From the NCBI GenBank assembly GCA_036268055.1, contig DATAUW010000018.1, positions 124,001 through 188,000 on the forward strand: DNA of 64,000 bases. Reading direction: 5' to 3'. Made by a program: the position numbers and the translations under genes. Under the pieces are notes generated by a model, which saw only the letters and a program-made list of their open reading frames with translations, was not told where the DNA came from and made no database searches. This stretch comes from Verrucomicrobiia bacterium. Its GTDB lineage: Bacteria; Verrucomicrobiota; Verrucomicrobiia; Limisphaerales; Pedosphaeraceae. Below, piece by piece: positions 16,807-25,739 of the stretch (position 1 is its first letter; the number at the start of each line of letters is the position of its first letter).

Positions 16807-17961
16807 ATGAATGAATCGCAAAAAGCCGCCTGCCTGCCTTTCGCGGATTCTCCCTTTGGTTCCACTCCGAAAACAAGTGCGGTTCCACCTTCAAAGCTGA
16901 TACAATCACCAGGAGACCGTTCCCTGGACCAGTGGCGCGGACTGGCTTTGGTGTTGGTTCTGATCTCTCATGGATTTCATTATCCGGTGGATCGCGTGCC
17001 CGGGGTGGGCCGCGCCGGGGTGAACTTGTTTTTTTTCATTTCCGGCATTTTGGTGTTTCGCTCGTTGAGCAAGGGTCCGGAGCACTTCTGGCAAGGCGCG
17101 AAGTTTTTTTGGAAACGCAGGTTAAAACGGCTCATTCCCGCCAAATATTTTTATTTGATTTTTATCGCGATACTGTTGCTTCTGCTGCCGGCAACTCTTG
17201 CGCCGCGTGAATTCGCGCATTCGTACTTTGATGGATTACCCAGTTCTTTCCTCTATTATCGCAATTATTACATACCCACGATGGCAGCTTACTCGCCCGC
17301 GACGCATCTTCCGGAAAATCTCGCCGGCCACCTTTGGAGCCTGGCTTGTGAAATGCAATTTTATCTCCTGGCGCCGCTGATCTTTTTCCTGGGTGGCCGC
17401 GCGTTGGCGCGGCGATTAATGGTGTTCGGACTCATCCTGATGGCGATGCTAGCGGCGGGCGCCGCAGTACTGGGGAGGTCCGATTATAATCCTTATACGT
17501 TTCAAGTGGCAGCGTGGCCGATGATGGCTGGTTTTTTTTTTGCATTTCTTCACGTCTCGTTCCCGCAATTCATTCAAAGGCTTGGGCCGGCGATGGTGGG
17601 GATCGGAATATTTTCTTTCGCAGCTCTTACGATCGCGCTTCTCTCGCACCCGGCCAGCTATACCATGCATAAACAGGTTGTAGTCCTGGCAGGCACGCTA
17701 TTCGTGGCGGGATGCACGGGCTGTTATGTGACGGGAATCGCGCCACGCAATCTCTTCGGCGACATATTTCATTACCTCGGCAATCGCACGTATTCGATCT
17801 ACCTTTGGCAGCAACCGCTGACCATCGGGGGGCTCATGGCTGGCGTTTTTCATCCGTGGGGGGCGCTGCTGGCCATCCCGATCGGCGCTCTTAGTTTTCG
17901 CTATTTTGAGCGGCCTTTTATGTCCAAATTTAAAAAGCCCCAGGATGCCTCCCGCCGGTGA
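16807..17961 (+). CDS. Acyltransferase-3 family integral membrane protein
   Basis: Start taken as ATG 16807; a TTG at 16771 extends it. About 384 residues and roughly ten hydrophobic segments. The family hallmark is at residues ~40-60: SLDQWRGLALVLVLISHGFHYP, with the conserved Arg and His of OafA/YrhL-type O-acyltransferases. FFFISGILVFRSL and HLWSLACEMQFYLLAPLIFF (WSL.E.QFY) are also typical. It probably moves acyl groups across the membrane onto a surface polysaccharide. Its stop overlaps the GTG start of the SGNH hydrolase (GTGA, 17958-17961), so the pair should work together. Confidence 0.9.
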   Translation: MNESQKAACLPFADSPFGSTPKTSAVPPSKLIQSPGDRSLDQWRGLALVLVLISHGFHYPVDRVPGVGRAGVNLFFFISGILVFRSLSKGPEHFWQGAKFFWKRRLKRLIPAKYFYLIFIAILLLLLPATLAPREFAHSYFDGLPSSFLYYRNYYIPTMAAYSPATHLPENLAGHLWSLACEMQFYLLAPLIFFLGGRALARRLMVFGLILMAMLAAGAAVLGRSDYNPYTFQVAAWPMMAGFFFAFLHVSFPQFIQRLGPAMVGIGIFSFAALTIALLSHPASYTMHKQVVVLAGTLFVAGCTGCYVTGIAPRNLFGDIFHYLGNRTYSIYLWQQPLTIGGLMAGVFHPWGALLAIPIGALSFRYFERPFMSKFKKPQDASRR

Positions 17962-18743
17962 ACAAGCGCCCACACTCGCGACGGTTGCTGATTTGGACTT
18001 CAATTGTGCTCGGACTGTTGCTGTTCATTTCCGGCGTGATGAATGTGGCGCTGGTCAAAGCGGTGCGTTTTTTCTACGCGCGCGAATTGGCGGTCCGCCG
18101 CCAGCCGAGGTCATTGCGCGCAGGGGCGCACACCGGCAATCAGTCAGGAATTCGGGTGCTTTTGCTGGGCGACTCGCGCATGGCTGAGTGGCCGGAGCTG
18201 CCGGCCAATTATTACACCATCAATGCCGGCGCCCCCGCGGAAACGACTGCGCAGATCCTGCTGGGTGCGCGGGCGGTCCTCGATTCCGAGAAACCCGACG
18301 TGGTGGTGATTCAAGCGGGCATCAATGATTTGAAGGCGATTGGGGTATCCCCAGCCGACGCGGTAGAAATCAAAACCAATTGCTTTCGTAATCTCTGCGA
18401 ACTGGTGGCGCTCGCCCGTGAACGCCAGGCGAAGGTGATCCTTACGCTGATACTTCCGGGCGGCAAAATTCCCATTGCGCGAAGGTTATTTTGGTCAGAG
18501 GAGGTGAATCGCGCGGTCATAGAAGTCAATCAGCAACTGTCACATCTATATGGCGGCCAGCCTGGAATCGTCATTCTGGACTTGCGAAAAGTTCTGGCTG
18601 ACGACAATTCGGCCACGTCATTGTTAGACAATTATCGCGATGCGCTGCATCTCAAGCCTGAAGCATATCAAAAACTGCAAGCGGCACTTTTAGCTTTATT
18701 GGAACAGCCGCGTACGCCGGCAAAGGAACCGGCTAAGAATTAA
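17958..18743 (+). CDS. SGNH/GDSL hydrolase, membrane-anchored
   Basis: GTG start inside the acyltransferase stop. 261 residues with an N-terminal transmembrane helix (~15-37). SGNH blocks: LLLGDSRMAEW (block I, nucleophile Ser), NAGAPAETT (block II Gly), VIQAGINDL (block III Asn), and DNYRDALHLKPEAY with the Asp-x-x-His dyad. Such enzymes are esterases or acetyltransferases. Fused or paired with acyltransferase-3 proteins, they commonly complete O-acetylation of cell-surface glycans on the outer face. Confidence 0.88.
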   Translation: MNKRPHSRRLLIWTSIVLGLLLFISGVMNVALVKAVRFFYARELAVRRQPRSLRAGAHTGNQSGIRVLLLGDSRMAEWPELPANYYTINAGAPAETTAQILLGARAVLDSEKPDVVVIQAGINDLKAIGVSPADAVEIKTNCFRNLCELVALARERQAKVILTLILPGGKIPIARRLFWSEEVNRAVIEVNQQLSHLYGGQPGIVILDLRKVLADDNSATSLLDNYRDALHLKPEAYQKLQAALLALLEQPRTPAKEPAKN

Positions 18744-18811
18744 GATTATCTCGAAACGTCATCCCTGAGTGAGCACCAAAACATCCTGGCAAATCCGAGC
18801 CTCTTATCTCT

Positions 18812-19900
18812 TTACAACTGCTTCATCGCATTATCCAGGGCGGCGTAGAGTTGGTTCATGGTGGCTTCGGTTTCGTCGCCCATGTTGGAGAGGCGGAAGG
18901 TTAGGCCTTTGATTTTGCCGTAGCCGCCGTCTATGAGGAAGCCTTGTTCTTTGACGAGTTTTTGGAGTTTGGCGACGTCCACGGTGCGGCCACCGGGTTT
19001 GGCGCCGTTGTTGACGCAGGTGAGGGTGACGGATTCAAAGCCTTTTTCGGGATACAGGGTGAAGCCGTGTTTGGCGGCCCACGCATGGGTCATTTGGGCG
19101 AGCTTGGCGTGGCGCGCGAACCGGGCGTCGAGGCCTTCAGCAAAGAATTCGTCGAGTTTGGAGCTGAGGGCGTAGATATGGCCGATGCTGGGGGTGCTGG
19201 GGGTCATGTGGCCTTCGGCATTTTTTTGGAATTCGATGAAGTCGAAGTAGTAACCGCGGTCTTTGACGGTGGCGGCTTTGGCCAGGGCGGCGGGTGAGGC
19301 GGCGAAGACGGCAAGGCCGGGGGGCATGGCGAAGGCTTTTTGCGTGCCGGCGAGGAGGACGTCTATGCCAAGGGCATCGAATTCGATTTTGGTGGCGGTG
19401 AGGGAGCTGACAGCATCCACGATGAACATGACGTCGGGATATTTTTGCTTGAGGGCGGCGATTTCCGCGAGGGGACTCATGACGCCGGTGGAGGTCTCAT
19501 TGTGGATGAGGGTGAGGGCGTCGAACTTGCCGGTGGCGAGTTGGGCGTCCACTTGTTGGGCGCGGATGGGCGAGCCCCATTCGGCTTTGAGGCCTTCGGC
19601 CGATTTGCCGCAGCGGAGGGAGACGTCGAGCCATTTGTCGGAGAAGGCGCCGCACATGCAGTTGAGGACGCGTTTGGTGACGAGGTTGCGAATGGCGCCT
19701 TCCATGATGCCCCAGGCGGAGGAGGTGCTGAGGTAAACGAGTTGTTTGGTGTAGAACAGGGATTGCAGCTGGGGCTGCATTTTGGCGTAAAGGTCTTTGA
19801 AGCCCTGGCCGCGGTGGCCGATCATGGGTGAGGAGAAGGCGCGAAAGGTTTTTTCGCTGACTTCGACTGGGCCCGGAATATGGAGTTTAACGTGTGCCAT
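18812..19900 (-). CDS. Class V aminotransferase (alanine-glyoxylate / serine-pyruvate type)
   Basis: Start ATG 19900 (MAHVKLHIPGPVEVSE) fits the family; an ORF extension of 13 codons is not conserved. 362 residues. PLP-dependent: the Schiff-base lysine is in LLAGTQKAFAMPPG (about Lys188), with upstream Asp in MFIVDAVSSL and a phosphate-binding HNETSTGV. The N-terminal PGPVEV motif is typical of alanine-glyoxylate and related aminotransferases. Probably soluble; the precise substrate pair is not decidable from sequence. Confidence 0.92.
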   Translation of the reverse strand: MAHVKLHIPGPVEVSEKTFRAFSSPMIGHRGQGFKDLYAKMQPQLQSLFYTKQLVYLSTSSAWGIMEGAIRNLVTKRVLNCMCGAFSDKWLDVSLRCGKSAEGLKAEWGSPIRAQQVDAQLATGKFDALTLIHNETSTGVMSPLAEIAALKQKYPDVMFIVDAVSSLTATKIEFDALGIDVLLAGTQKAFAMPPGLAVFAASPAALAKAATVKDRGYYFDFIEFQKNAEGHMTPSTPSIGHIYALSSKLDEFFAEGLDARFARHAKLAQMTHAWAAKHGFTLYPEKGFESVTLTCVNNGAKPGGRTVDVAKLQKLVKEQGFLIDGGYGKIKGLTFRLSNMGDETEATMNQLYAALDNAMKQL

Positions 19901-19976
19901 AAGTTTGTGAAATGTTTCACAAGCGGGGATTGAACGCAAGTGATTTTCGGCGGTGGGTGAGTTTGAAGGTGTTTTG

Positions 19977-20003
19977 AACCGCGGAGTCGCGGAGACGCGG
20001 AGG
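19977..20003. repeat. Dispersed CGCGGAG repeat, copy 3
   Basis: AACCGCGGAG, TCGCGGAG and ACGCGGAG in tandem, in front of the TIGR03790 gene. It matches 2973-3000 and 4196-4213. Confidence 0.7.
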
Positions 20004-20075
20004 AAAACGGCATCCCCGATTTTGGTTTTTCAAAAGTGTTGGAATGGGCGGGAGGACTGGTTAGTTTGCGGAGGA

Positions 20076-21353
20076 ATGAGCAACCACACTTTGAAGGACA
20101 GAGGGGCGAAGATTATTTTCGCGGCGGCTTCGGTTTTGCTTTTATTTTCGTGGAGCAGCGGAGCGGCGGATGTGAAGAAGCGGACGGCGGATGAAGTCCT
20201 GCTGGTGGTGAATACGGAGAGTCCGATTTCGAAGGCGATTGCGGACGACTACGCTGGCAAGCGCGGGGTGAAAAATATTTTGTCTCTGCAATGTGCGGAC
20301 TCGGCGGTGAGCCGGAAGAATGAAACGATTTCGCTTTCCAATTTTGTGCGCGAGATTGAGGCGCCAATGCGCGCGTATTTAGCGGCGCACAGCGGAATTA
20401 ATTTCATTGTCTTGACGAAAGGTGTGCCGATCCGCATCACGGGTTCGCCATGGGGAAGTTGCGATGAGCATAGCCGCGAGCCGGAAAATATTCGCGGGCA
20501 TCCGTCGGTGGATAGTTACCTGGCGGCGATGGACTATACGAATCTGCCCGGCGCGCTGAAGATTGACATCACGGGTTCGGGAGCGATCGGGTGTGCGTAT
20601 TCAAATCGTTATTGGAATGCGACGGAACCATTTTCGCACGCGAAATTCGGCGGCTATCTCGTGACGCGATTGGATGGTTATACCGAGGCGGATGCGAAAT
20701 CACTCGTGGCGCGCTCGCTCGAGGCCGAGAAAAATATCGGGGAGATTTTGAAGCAGGGAAAAGTGTTGCTGGACGTGGAACCGGTTTTTGGTTTGGGTGA
20801 CAAAGCGACGCAACCGGGGCCGATCACGAATGTGGTCATCCGCACGGAATCGGCGTGGAGCGAATTCAACGCGGACATGCTGCACGCGAACGACGTCCTG
20901 ACCAGTCGCGGCATTCCCGTGGAGTTGGACGTGACGAAAAAGTTCATCGCGGGCCGTTCCAATTTGCTAGGGTATTTTTCGTGGGGCAGCAATGACGAGA
21001 AGTCGTGGCAGGGAAATGAATTTTATTCGCCGGAAGCTTATCTCTCGCTTTACTTCGCGCCGGGCTCGTTGTCGGACACGGCGGTATCAACGAGTGCGCG
21101 GACATTTTTGCCGACAAAGGGCGGGCAATCGCTGATGACGGATTTGATCGCACACGGTTTGACTTGCGCCAAGGGTTATGTGGACGAACCGGAATTGCAA
21201 GGCATCGCCTCGCCGACGATTGCCCTGGGCCGCTACACGGAAGGTTACACGATGGCAGAAAGTTTTTATGCGGCGTCCCATTTTGTTTGCTGGGAGGACG
21301 TGGTGATCGGCGATCCGTTATGCGCGCCGTATTTTGGCCGCGCGGAAAAATAA
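20076..21353 (+). CDS. TIGR03790 family exported protein
   Basis: ATG 20076 is preceded directly by GGAGGA and followed by a signal peptide (IIFAAASVLLLFSWSSGAA), favouring it over the ORF start at 19953. Family motifs include DEVLLVVNTESPISKAIADDYAGKRGV, FIVLTKGVPIRI, GYLVTRLDGYTEADA, GYFSWGSND and a Gly-rich tail with YTEGYTMAESFY.. and DPLCAPY. The family is found in Verrucomicrobiota, Planctomycetes and others. Function is unknown; a caspase-like fold has been suggested for similar proteins, but I see no clear catalytic dyad. Confidence 0.85.
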   Translation: MSNHTLKDRGAKIIFAAASVLLLFSWSSGAADVKKRTADEVLLVVNTESPISKAIADDYAGKRGVKNILSLQCADSAVSRKNETISLSNFVREIEAPMRAYLAAHSGINFIVLTKGVPIRITGSPWGSCDEHSREPENIRGHPSVDSYLAAMDYTNLPGALKIDITGSGAIGCAYSNRYWNATEPFSHAKFGGYLVTRLDGYTEADAKSLVARSLEAEKNIGEILKQGKVLLDVEPVFGLGDKATQPGPITNVVIRTESAWSEFNADMLHANDVLTSRGIPVELDVTKKFIAGRSNLLGYFSWGSNDEKSWQGNEFYSPEAYLSLYFAPGSLSDTAVSTSARTFLPTKGGQSLMTDLIAHGLTCAKGYVDEPELQGIASPTIALGRYTEGYTMAESFYAASHFVCWEDVVIGDPLCAPYFGRAEK

Positions 21354-21369
21354 TTTTTCGCGGGACGAA

Positions 21370-22377
21370 TTATTTCGCGTAGCCGTTGACACGAAACCAT
21401 TCGACGGCATCGGCGAGCGCCTGACGCGGCGGAGTTTGGGGAAGGCCGAGTTCCTTGATGGCTTTGGCGGGATTAAAATACATTTTGTAAAATGCCATGC
21501 GCACGCCCGCGAGCGGAGCCTTGGGCGCCTTGCCGGTCAATTTGGAAATGCCCTCGTCCACGTATGCCGCGCCGAGAGCGACGCCATAAGGAATCTGCCA
21601 TTTCGGAGCGGCAATGCCGGTGAGTTGGTTAAGAATCGCGAAGGCTTCCTTCATGCTGAGATTCCCTTCCGCGTGGCCAAGAATGTAACGCTCGCCCGCG
21701 CGGCCTTTTTCCGCGGCGAGAATATGGCCGATGGCGACATCGCGAACGTGAACCCAATTCAATCCCGTGTCCAGATACGCGGGCATCTTGCGATTCAGAA
21801 AATCCACGATGACCTTGCCGGTGGGCGTGGGTTTCACATCGCGCGGGCCGATGGGCGCACTGGGATTGACGATGACGATGGGCCAGCCCTGCGACGCGAG
21901 TTTGAGCGCAATTTGTTCAGCGCGCCATTTGGAAATTTTATAGTGATTGGTTAATTGCTTTTCTTTGACCAGCGCCGTCTCGTCAGTGGGAGCGCCTAAC
22001 TGACCGCGAAATTCCCTAGGCAGGCCCACGCATCCGACCGTGCTCGTGTAAACGATACGCGAGCAACCGGCGCGAATCGCCGACTCGAGAATATGCCGCG
22101 TGCCGTCCACATTTGCCGCATACATCGGCGCGTAATCGCGAAGCCAAAGATGATAGCTTGCGGCAACGTGAAAAACCCAATCGCAACCTTTCAGTGCGTC
22201 CACATAAGTATCAGGCTGGCTGACATCGCCGGTAACGCGCTCGAAATCCACTCCATTCAGGCCGCGCAAATCCGCATTGGGCCGCAACAATGCTTTCACG
22301 CGATGCCCGCGCGCGGCTAATTCGTGAACGAGATTCGCCCCGACAAAACCCGAGGCGCCAGTGACAAAACAATTCAT
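21370..22377 (-). CDS. NAD-dependent sugar epimerase/dehydratase (HpnA-like)
   Basis: 335 residues. Short-chain dehydrogenase, extended type: the NAD motif GASGFVGANL at residues 7-16, an acidic patch after beta-2, and the catalytic Ser/Tyr-x3-Lys in TSTVG... and YKISKWRAE. The arrangement and length match the hopanoid-associated epimerase HpnA family. Other hopanoid genes are not adjacent in this window, so a role in hopanoid or cell-envelope sugar biosynthesis is an inference from similarity. Confidence 0.85.
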   Translation of the reverse strand: MNCFVTGASGFVGANLVHELAARGHRVKALLRPNADLRGLNGVDFERVTGDVSQPDTYVDALKGCDWVFHVAASYHLWLRDYAPMYAANVDGTRHILESAIRAGCSRIVYTSTVGCVGLPREFRGQLGAPTDETALVKEKQLTNHYKISKWRAEQIALKLASQGWPIVIVNPSAPIGPRDVKPTPTGKVIVDFLNRKMPAYLDTGLNWVHVRDVAIGHILAAEKGRAGERYILGHAEGNLSMKEAFAILNQLTGIAAPKWQIPYGVALGAAYVDEGISKLTGKAPKAPLAGVRMAFYKMYFNPAKAIKELGLPQTPPRQALADAVEWFRVNGYAK

Positions 22378-22503
22378 AAATCAATTCGGCATTTTGGGAA
22401 CACTACGAAAATATTAAAGCGCAAGCTGCGGGCGAAGGCGAATGAATTTGAACGGATGCGACCTTGACTTGCGTGGCGGAGTTGAGAAACATCGCTTTGA
22501 TTT

Positions 22504-22920
22504 ATGCCCGAGAAAAGCCGTGCGAAAAAAAAGTTGAGCCGCAATGAACAGCGCGAACTGGACATCCGCATCGGTTTCATGGAAGGGGTGGTCAAGCGCG
22601 ATCCGGGTTACGTCGAGGCGCTGCAAATTTTGGGGGACGATTACACCAGGCGCGGAAAATTCGTCGCCGGTTTGAAGGTGGACGAGCAGCTCTCGCAACT
22701 GCGGCCCGTGGACCCAATGGTGCAATACAATCTCGCTTGCAGTTATTCGCTCACCGGAAATTTTAACCAAGCCGTCGCCGCGCTCGAGAAAGCGTTGAAC
22801 CTCGGCTATCGTGATTTCAAATGGCTCGCGCAGGACCCCGACTTGAATGACCTCCGGCTGCATCCGCTCTATAAAAATATCCGCGCCAAAGTCCGCCGTC
22901 TGCAAGCCAAACGGGATTGA
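22504..22920 (+). CDS. TPR-type small protein
   Basis: 138 residues with at least two tetratricopeptide-like helical hairpins: YVEALQILGDDYTRRGKFVAGLKVDEQL and PMVQYNLACSYSLTGNFNQAVAALEKALNLGY, followed by a third partial unit and a basic tail. No signal peptide. Likely a protein-protein interaction adaptor. It lies 43 bases before mtnA on the same strand, so the two may be co-transcribed. Confidence 0.75.
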   Translation: MPEKSRAKKKLSRNEQRELDIRIGFMEGVVKRDPGYVEALQILGDDYTRRGKFVAGLKVDEQLSQLRPVDPMVQYNLACSYSLTGNFNQAVAALEKALNLGYRDFKWLAQDPDLNDLRLHPLYKNIRAKVRRLQAKRD

Positions 22921-22963
22921 TTTTTAACTTATTTAATTTGATGAAGAACCAAGGATCACGTTC

Positions 22964-24079
22964 ATGAATGTCGCCATTCGTGGACGCACGCAACATTATC
23001 GCACCGTCGCATTCGACGCGGAAAAAAATCAAGTGTTGTTGATCGAGCAACGCCTATTGCCGCATGAATTTAAGATCGTGGCGATGCGCGATTTTCACGA
23101 AACCGCCGCGTCCATCAGAGACATGATCGTGCGCGGCGCGGGCGCCATTGGTGCCACGGCAGCATACGGTTTGGCGCAAGGCGTACGTGCCTTTCACGGA
23201 AAAAATTTGCGCACCTTTCAACAACACACGGAAAAAGTTTATCAGACATTGAAGAACGCGCGGCCCACCGCCGTTGATCCCGTAAACGCAATGAATGATG
23301 TGCGGCGCGCGATGTCCGCCGGCCAAAGCGTCGAAGAACAGCAGGCCCTCGCGCTCGCCGCGGCGGAGGAATTCGCGCAAGACGATGTGCGGCATTGCGA
23401 AGAGATCGGCAAACACGGCGCGTCGCTGGTGCGTTCCGGGATGCGCTTGCTGACCCATTGCAATGCGGGCTGGTTGGCGTTCGTGGACATCGGCAGTGCG
23501 ACGGCTCCGATGTATGCCGCGCAGGCGCAAGGAAAAAAATTTCACGTCTATTGCGACGAGACGCGTCCGCGTTCCCAAGGCGCAACCCTCACCGCATGGG
23601 AACTCGCGCAACAAGGCATCTCACACCAGATTATTCCAGACAATGCGGCGGGACATTTGATGCAACGCGGCAAAATTGATTTAGTCATCGTCGGCAGCGA
23701 TCGCACGCTGGGACGCACCGGAGAAGTTGCAAATAAAATTGGCACCTACACCAAGGCGGTGTTGGCCAAGCGGCACGGCATTCCATTTTACGTGGCGATT
23801 CCGTTATCCACCATTGATTGGAATATCCGCAGCGGCTTCGACATCCCGATCGAGGAACGAGACGCCAGCGAAGTGCTCGGCGCCTGGGGCCTGACGCGCG
23901 GCGGACACCGCGAATACGTGCGCGTGGGAAATCCCGGCAGCGGCGCATTCAACGCGGGCTTCGACGTGACCCCGGCGGAATTGATCACGGGAATTATTAC
24001 GCCCGCAGGAATTTTCAAACCGCGAGAATTGTGGAAACAGCGAAAGAAACTTGGATTCAGTGAAAAACGTGGAGCGTGA
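22964..24079 (+). CDS. mtnA: S-methyl-5-thioribose-1-phosphate isomerase
   Basis: Catalyses the aldose-ketose isomerisation of MTR-1-phosphate in the methionine salvage pathway. 371 residues, typical length. Family features: IRDMIVRGAGAIGATAAYG, the catalytic Cys in RLLTHCNAGWLA (Cys166), CDETRPRSQGATLTAWEL, and VIVGSDRTLGRTGEVANKIGTY with the conserved Asp. ATG 22964 sits right before the conserved N-terminus. Confidence 0.95.
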   Translation: MNVAIRGRTQHYRTVAFDAEKNQVLLIEQRLLPHEFKIVAMRDFHETAASIRDMIVRGAGAIGATAAYGLAQGVRAFHGKNLRTFQQHTEKVYQTLKNARPTAVDPVNAMNDVRRAMSAGQSVEEQQALALAAAEEFAQDDVRHCEEIGKHGASLVRSGMRLLTHCNAGWLAFVDIGSATAPMYAAQAQGKKFHVYCDETRPRSQGATLTAWELAQQGISHQIIPDNAAGHLMQRGKIDLVIVGSDRTLGRTGEVANKIGTYTKAVLAKRHGIPFYVAIPLSTIDWNIRSGFDIPIEERDASEVLGAWGLTRGGHREYVRVGNPGSGAFNAGFDVTPAELITGIITPAGIFKPRELWKQRKKLGFSEKRGA

Positions 24080-24153
24080 GACGACCACGCGCTCGCAGCA
24101 GAAAAAAGTTAGACTTGCGTGAACGCGCGGCTCAATTATCTTAGCGCGAGGCG

Positions 24154-24228
24154 GGCGGGGTAGCCAAGTGGTAAGGCACGGCTCTGCAAAAGCTGCATTC
24201 GTCGGTTCGATTCCGACCCTCGCCTCCA
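24154..24228 (+). tRNA. tRNA-Cys (GCA), CCA encoded
   Basis: Acceptor GGCGGGG (24154-24160) pairs with CCTCGCC (one G-U). Anticodon stem CGGCT/AGCTG closes the loop CTGCAAA with anticodon GCA. T arm is GTCGG-TTCGATT-CCGAC, and the gene ends T-CCA at 24225-24228. Its 3' end is the integration site of a mobile element. A weak promoter-like TTGCGT (24115) and TTATCT (24136) precede it. Confidence 0.95.
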
Positions 24229-24230
24229 AT
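24207..24230. other. attL: 24-bp core, tRNA-Cys 3' end
   Basis: This segment runs from the T loop of tRNA-Cys through its CCA and two further bases. The identical sequence is at 60762-60785. Confidence 0.85.
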
Positions 24231-24275
24231 CTGAACCGCGTGTGCGGCAAGGATTTGGAAATCTTCCACACGCGA

Positions 24276-24296
24276 GTGCCAGCAGAAGTGCCAGCA
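24276..24296 (+). promoter_or_regulatory. Probable integrase arm-type sites, left end
   Basis: GTGCCAGCA at 24276-24284 and again at 24288-24296, i.e. with a 12-bp period. The same 21-base arrangement with one change recurs at 60598-60618 near the right end, and the paired arrangement is not seen elsewhere in the element. Confidence 0.55.
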
Positions 24297-24400
24297 AAAA
24301 AGTATCCGGGCAGCTTCTGACATATCAGTGGTAACTCGCCCACTACCCGCTAACCGGGTCGTCATCAATCGTCGTAAACTCATCGCTGCGAAAAACAGTT

Positions 24401-25450
24401 ATGAGACAACGATACAGACTCTATCGCCGAAAAAACGGTGGACGCTACTACGTCCACGACGACGTGACCGGCAAACAGGAAAGCCTCGGCACCAGTGATC
24501 GGGCCACCGCCGTCAGGCTGTTCCATTCCAAAAACGAGGCGGTTCAACAGCCAGCAGTAAATTTGCAAATCGCCCGCGCCTATCTTGTCGCCAGCGATCC
24601 GCAGATTGCCACCCGCAACTGGCAGTTCGTCATGGATGAAATGGTCAAACTCAAAAAAAATGAGACCCAGCACCGCTGGCAGACCGCCATCAAGGACAAG
24701 GCGTTCAATATCATCCGGCATCTGCCAATTTTGGAAACGAGGCCGGAACATTTCTTGCGCGTGCTCGAAACCGGAAAAGTTTCAACCAATGTCTATTTGC
24801 GGCGTATCCACAACTTCGCCCTGGACATGACGTGGCTGCCGTGGCCGGTCATTGTGAAACGGCAGTGGCCGAAAGTTCAGTTCAAGGACAAACGCGCCAT
24901 CACTTGGGAGGAACATCAGGCCATCGTCGCCCGCGAACTGAATCCTGAACGCAAGGCGTTCTATCAACTCGCGTGGCATCTGGGCGCATCACAAACCGAT
25001 CTGGCGTGTCTCGAAGCGGAAAATATTGATTGGGAACACAACGCCATCAGTTTCGCGCGCAGGAAGACCGGCTCCATTGCCATCATGCGTTTCGACGACG
25101 ACATGGCGGAAATTCTCCGGGATCTGCCGGGGAGCGGTCCACTGTTTCCGTATTTGCGCACGGTTCGTTCCGGCGACCGAGCAACGGAATTTCACCAGCG
25201 TTGCGCTGGTTTGGGCATCAAAGGTGTCACCCTGCATTCATATCGGTATGCGTGGGCGGAACGCGCCAAGAAAGCCGGTTATCCTGAACGGTTCGCGCAA
25301 GAGGCGCTGGGACACAACAGCAAGGCCATCCACCGCGCGTATGCACGTCGGGCGCAGGTGGAACTGCCGCCATTGAGCGAGTTTGAACGGATGCGCACCA
25401 AGTTCGCGGAAATGTCCAAAGCCCTTGAGCCCATTATGGCCAAGGCATAA
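24401..25450 (+). CDS. Tyrosine recombinase (integrase) of the island
   Basis: 349 residues, reading away from the tRNA with its N-terminus (RYRLYRRKNGGRYYVHD) at the left end, the typical place for an island integrase. Catalytic-domain motifs: the strand with RRKTGSIA (Lys), HSYRYAWAERA (H-x-x-R), LGHNSKAIH (G-H) and the nucleophile RAYARRA (Tyr). In the first Arg box, where XerC-like enzymes have TG-x-R-x-x-E, this protein reads HLGASQTDLACL, so the usual Arg is replaced by Ser. I recall related integrases in Verrucomicrobiota and Planctomycetes with the same GA-S/A-Q-T/S-D text. It should catalyse excision and integration at tRNA-Cys. Confidence 0.9.
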   Translation: MRQRYRLYRRKNGGRYYVHDDVTGKQESLGTSDRATAVRLFHSKNEAVQQPAVNLQIARAYLVASDPQIATRNWQFVMDEMVKLKKNETQHRWQTAIKDKAFNIIRHLPILETRPEHFLRVLETGKVSTNVYLRRIHNFALDMTWLPWPVIVKRQWPKVQFKDKRAITWEEHQAIVARELNPERKAFYQLAWHLGASQTDLACLEAENIDWEHNAISFARRKTGSIAIMRFDDDMAEILRDLPGSGPLFPYLRTVRSGDRATEFHQRCAGLGIKGVTLHSYRYAWAERAKKAGYPERFAQEALGHNSKAIHRAYARRAQVELPPLSEFERMRTKFAEMSKALEPIMAKA

Positions 25451-25464
25451 CCAGAGGAAATCAC

Positions 25465-25731
25465 ATGAATTTGAATCCTAAAGTGCTCGACCCCGTGTTC
25501 CAGTTTCTCGATGGGATCATCGCGGAATATGGAGACTATCTTTTTCTCGCGTTCGTCTGGCTGTCCCTGCTCGTGCTGGCCTGGGTGTTCAGCGGCGGGT
25601 TGCGCCGGAAATTTCCCAACCAGCCGCATGTTAGGGCTGGCATCGGCATCGTCATACAGCCACCGGGACCACAACTAACGCCAATCATATTTCACGAACA
25701 CCATTCGGATTGTGATGACAGCGATGTTTAG
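25465..25731 (+). CDS. Small single-pass membrane protein
   Basis: 88 residues, beginning 14 bases after the integrase stop and preceded by AGAGGA. One strongly hydrophobic helix (YLFLAFVWLSLLVLAWVFSGG) at residues ~25-45, then a basic segment and a His/Asp-rich tail (FHEHHSDCDDSD) that might bind metal. No family is recognised. Co-transcription with the integrase is likely. Confidence 0.6.
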   Translation: MNLNPKVLDPVFQFLDGIIAEYGDYLFLAFVWLSLLVLAWVFSGGLRRKFPNQPHVRAGIGIVIQPPGPQLTPIIFHEHHSDCDDSDV

Positions 25732-25739
25732 AAAACTGT

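Noticed and set aside
24640-24660. Run of A residues inside the integrase gene as a programmed frameshift site
   Set aside because: The frame is intact on both sides, so no shift is needed.
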